A DNA stretch of 64,000 nt. Source: Panax quinquefolius (taxonomy: Eukaryota > Streptophyta > Magnoliopsida > Apiales > Araliaceae). Below are positions 61,972 through 64,000 of the stretch, piece by piece. Position numbers and translations under genes: made by a program. Position 1 is the first letter of the stretch, and every line of letters starts with the position of its first letter. Below the pieces are notes generated by a model. That model ran no database searches. It had not been told where the DNA came from and worked only from the letters and a program-made list of their open reading frames with translations. Location: assembly GCA_020205615.1 (NCBI GenBank), contig CM035171.1:6561601-6625600 (forward strand), in the 5' to 3' direction.

Positions 61972-62439
61972 CGATGGCGGCGCGGAAGTTTTAAAGACTC
62001 GGGTCAAAATTAGTAATAAGTTATAAAAAATTTGGCGGGAGTTCGGGAGCAAATAGCGCCCCCGAGCCAATTTTTTTATTACTTTATACTTTCGGGTTAG
62101 ACAAATGCATCCAAATATTCAATTTAATAATACTAACAAAAGAGGGAAATCACAATTGATTTCTGAAAACAAAACTGAGGCTGGAGAAATTGAAGAGATA
62201 GTAATTTTTGTTACCTGCAAGGGCACAAGGCTGCAAGAGAGTCGCAATAGAATAGAGTCGCACTTCAGTCTTCACACTCGCGGCTCGTTAGTCACCAGTA
62301 CCCACTCCGATCACTCGCGAAAGGCTTTGATAGTTCACAGTTTACCTTTTGAGTGGGGTAAAAAAATGAGTGAGGGTCAAAAAGTAAGCGGGGAATTTTT
62401 TTTTTTTAAGTGATTTCAAAAATTGAGTGGGGTCAATTG
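61972..62439. mobile_element. Left part of the hAT MITE (copy X3), cut by LTR-B
   Basis: Equivalent to 11173-11635. The left terminus reads CGATGGCGG instead of CAGTGGCG. It ends with AATTG (62435-62439), the LTR-B target duplication. Confidence 0.85.
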
Positions 62440-62534
62440 TGTGACGCCCCCAAAATAGGTCCATTCCATCCAACCCATTCTGAGTCGCCAAATACATAGT
62501 ACAGAAATAACTACAACTTTATTAATACATTTGT
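62440..62534 (-). repeat. LTR-B end fragment (3' LTR), cut by LTR-A
   Basis: TGTGACGCCCCCAAAATAGG and the following ~90 bp match 52780-52875. LTR-A enters after AATACATTTGT. As the left end of a minus-strand element this is the outer end of its 3' LTR, complementary to the 5' LTR found at 52780-55626. Confidence 0.8.
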
Positions 62535-64000
62535 TGTGACGCCCCCAAAATTAGGTATTCATCACCCATCTTGAGTCGCCACTTACATGGTACATAAATT
62601 CAAATACAACTTACTAATATAACTGTCGTGTACAATACGACATAAACTGTGGGTTTGAATACAAATTTTGTCTACTAGATATTATACAAACTCAAAAGGA
62701 GTCCTCATTATGATTATTATCACACTATTTCACGTAATAGTGAGGGACTACTAATGCTATCCTCTAGACCATTACTTCCGTTCCCAGACTAAATCCCAAA
62801 TATGTTCTCATTTCCTCAAGAGAACAAAAATGGTGAAAGAAAAGTGAGCTCAACTAGCCCATGAAATATTATGACTAAGATAATGCGAGAATAAATTATC
62901 ATTAGCCTTGAAATGTTTAAACCGATAAAATACAATAGACAACCAGTTTAATCTGCGGCTGGAATAAGCAACCCATTAAAAGGGTCAAGTAGAGAATAAA
63001 GTCTACTATCTTTTAGGTTTTAAAGGTTTTCATCAATTTTTATCACTGAGACTCAACTTAATAAATAAACCACCACATCTAATCATCCCCGTACCACTTG
63101 GCCAAGGATTTTCATCAAATTATCAATGGTCACGACTATACCGAATCACCCCGGTCATAATCATACCAAAAACTATCCATCATCGCATTACGAAAATAAT
63201 CGAGGACTTTTGTCACATCATTTATATCAAGTCATGATTATCAATGATCCCCGGTCATCATACTAAGTTCATTATTAAAGCGAAAGATAACATAATATAA
63301 CATGAGGATGAAAATGACATAATAATTCAATAAAACAAGTTCAAGAATTATTTAATCCATGAATTATTAACGCCCAAATTATCAACACGATATCTTTGTT
63401 TGTAGAGTAAAATTCAAGAATGATCGAAGAATATTTCCATGAAAAAGATATTGAAACGCAAATATCAAGGATATTCTACTAATTTCATGGAGTATAGAAG
63501 TCAAAGTTTTAACCAATTGGGTATAATAAAGAATGGAATAACAAAAGAAATCACCATGCATGCGGTATTGCGATGATGGGTTATTCCAATGAGAATAATA
63601 ATAACGGAACCAAAGTCGTGAAATTCACAATCAAGCGGGATGTTCCAACAGAATAATAAAGATGGAACCGATCCTGTAAAACACATGATAGGATATTCCA
63701 ATGTAATGATAAAGATTTTAACCAGTCCTGGGTAAAAAACACGCATGTGGATGTTCCAACAGAATAATAAAAAAGCGGAACCAGTCCTGTAAAACACACA
63801 GCAGGATGTTCCAACAGAATAATAGAAGAATGTCACCAAGTATAGGTAAAATCATGTATACGAAAGTTATTCCAATGAGAATAATAAGCAATGGAATAAC
63901 ATAAGGATTTCACCAAGTATAGGGTATGCCAGCGTGCTACAAAAGTTATGTATAGGGTATGCCACTTTTACAAAAGTTATTCCAATGAATGATAATGAAT
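62535..64000 (-). repeat. LTR-A, minus strand, continues beyond the window
   Basis: Starts TGTGACGCCCCCAAAATTAG. It includes the minisatellite at about 63630-63830 and runs off the end before the LTR is complete. It is inserted in LTR-B. Confidence 0.85.

Overview
This is a plant nuclear window, AT-rich, with spliceosomal introns (GT..AG), plant LTR retrotransposons primed by initiator tRNA-Met, Stowaway- and hAT-like elements, and a plant-type BAHD acyltransferase. The BAHD gene carries the HVAAD, YFGNC and DFGWG signatures of flavonoid/phenolic glucoside malonyltransferases, and no monocot-specific feature was seen, so a eudicot is most likely; the species cannot be told from the window.

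Layout. (1) 1-7806, + strand: the last six exons of VPS18, a core subunit of the HOPS/CORVET endosome-vacuole tethering complexes, ending in its split RING zinc domain. Its first intron in view is about 5 kb and holds a LINE fragment, a copia-like LTR and two related non-autonomous DNA transposons. (2) 8402-12737: a duplicated block, here called X1, with hAT-like elements, a captured piece of a SPOC/RRM-protein gene and a scrap of a BAHD 3' end. (3) 12738-51436: a nested pile of one retrotransposon family, LTR-A. Its LTRs are about 2.4 kb and its internal region holds only gag and protease plus a ~57-bp minisatellite. An outer plus-strand element is split by several minus-strand insertions: two near-complete elements in or beside its 3' LTR, one in its internal region, and a solo LTR. 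(4) 51437-55626: the 5' half of a related minus-strand element, LTR-B (gag, PBS, 2.85-kb LTR). (5) 55627-56757: a second copy of the right half of X. (6) 56758-60310: MITEs, then the BAHD acyltransferase gene (58899-60310), whose first 125 or so codons are broken by frame changes and one stop. (7) 61036-62439: a third copy, of the left half of X, with another BAHD 3' scrap. It is cut by LTR-B at the same target base as copy 2, and that LTR-B piece is in turn hit by LTR-A (62535 to the window end).

The main story is genomic. X plus a BAHD gene looks like a tandem unit. LTR-B entered one unit before a further duplication, shown by the 5-bp target duplication AATTG lying at 62435-62439 and 55627-55631. 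LTR-A elements then expanded inside. The flanks of the outer LTR-A element do not match each other, which suggests ectopic recombination that removed material between two units. Many copies differ by 1-3-base indels at the same CG-containing positions, and the BAHD frame changes lie beside short homopolymers, so part of the apparent decay may be long-read consensus error. No bacterial-type system, CRISPR, tRNA or rRNA gene was found.
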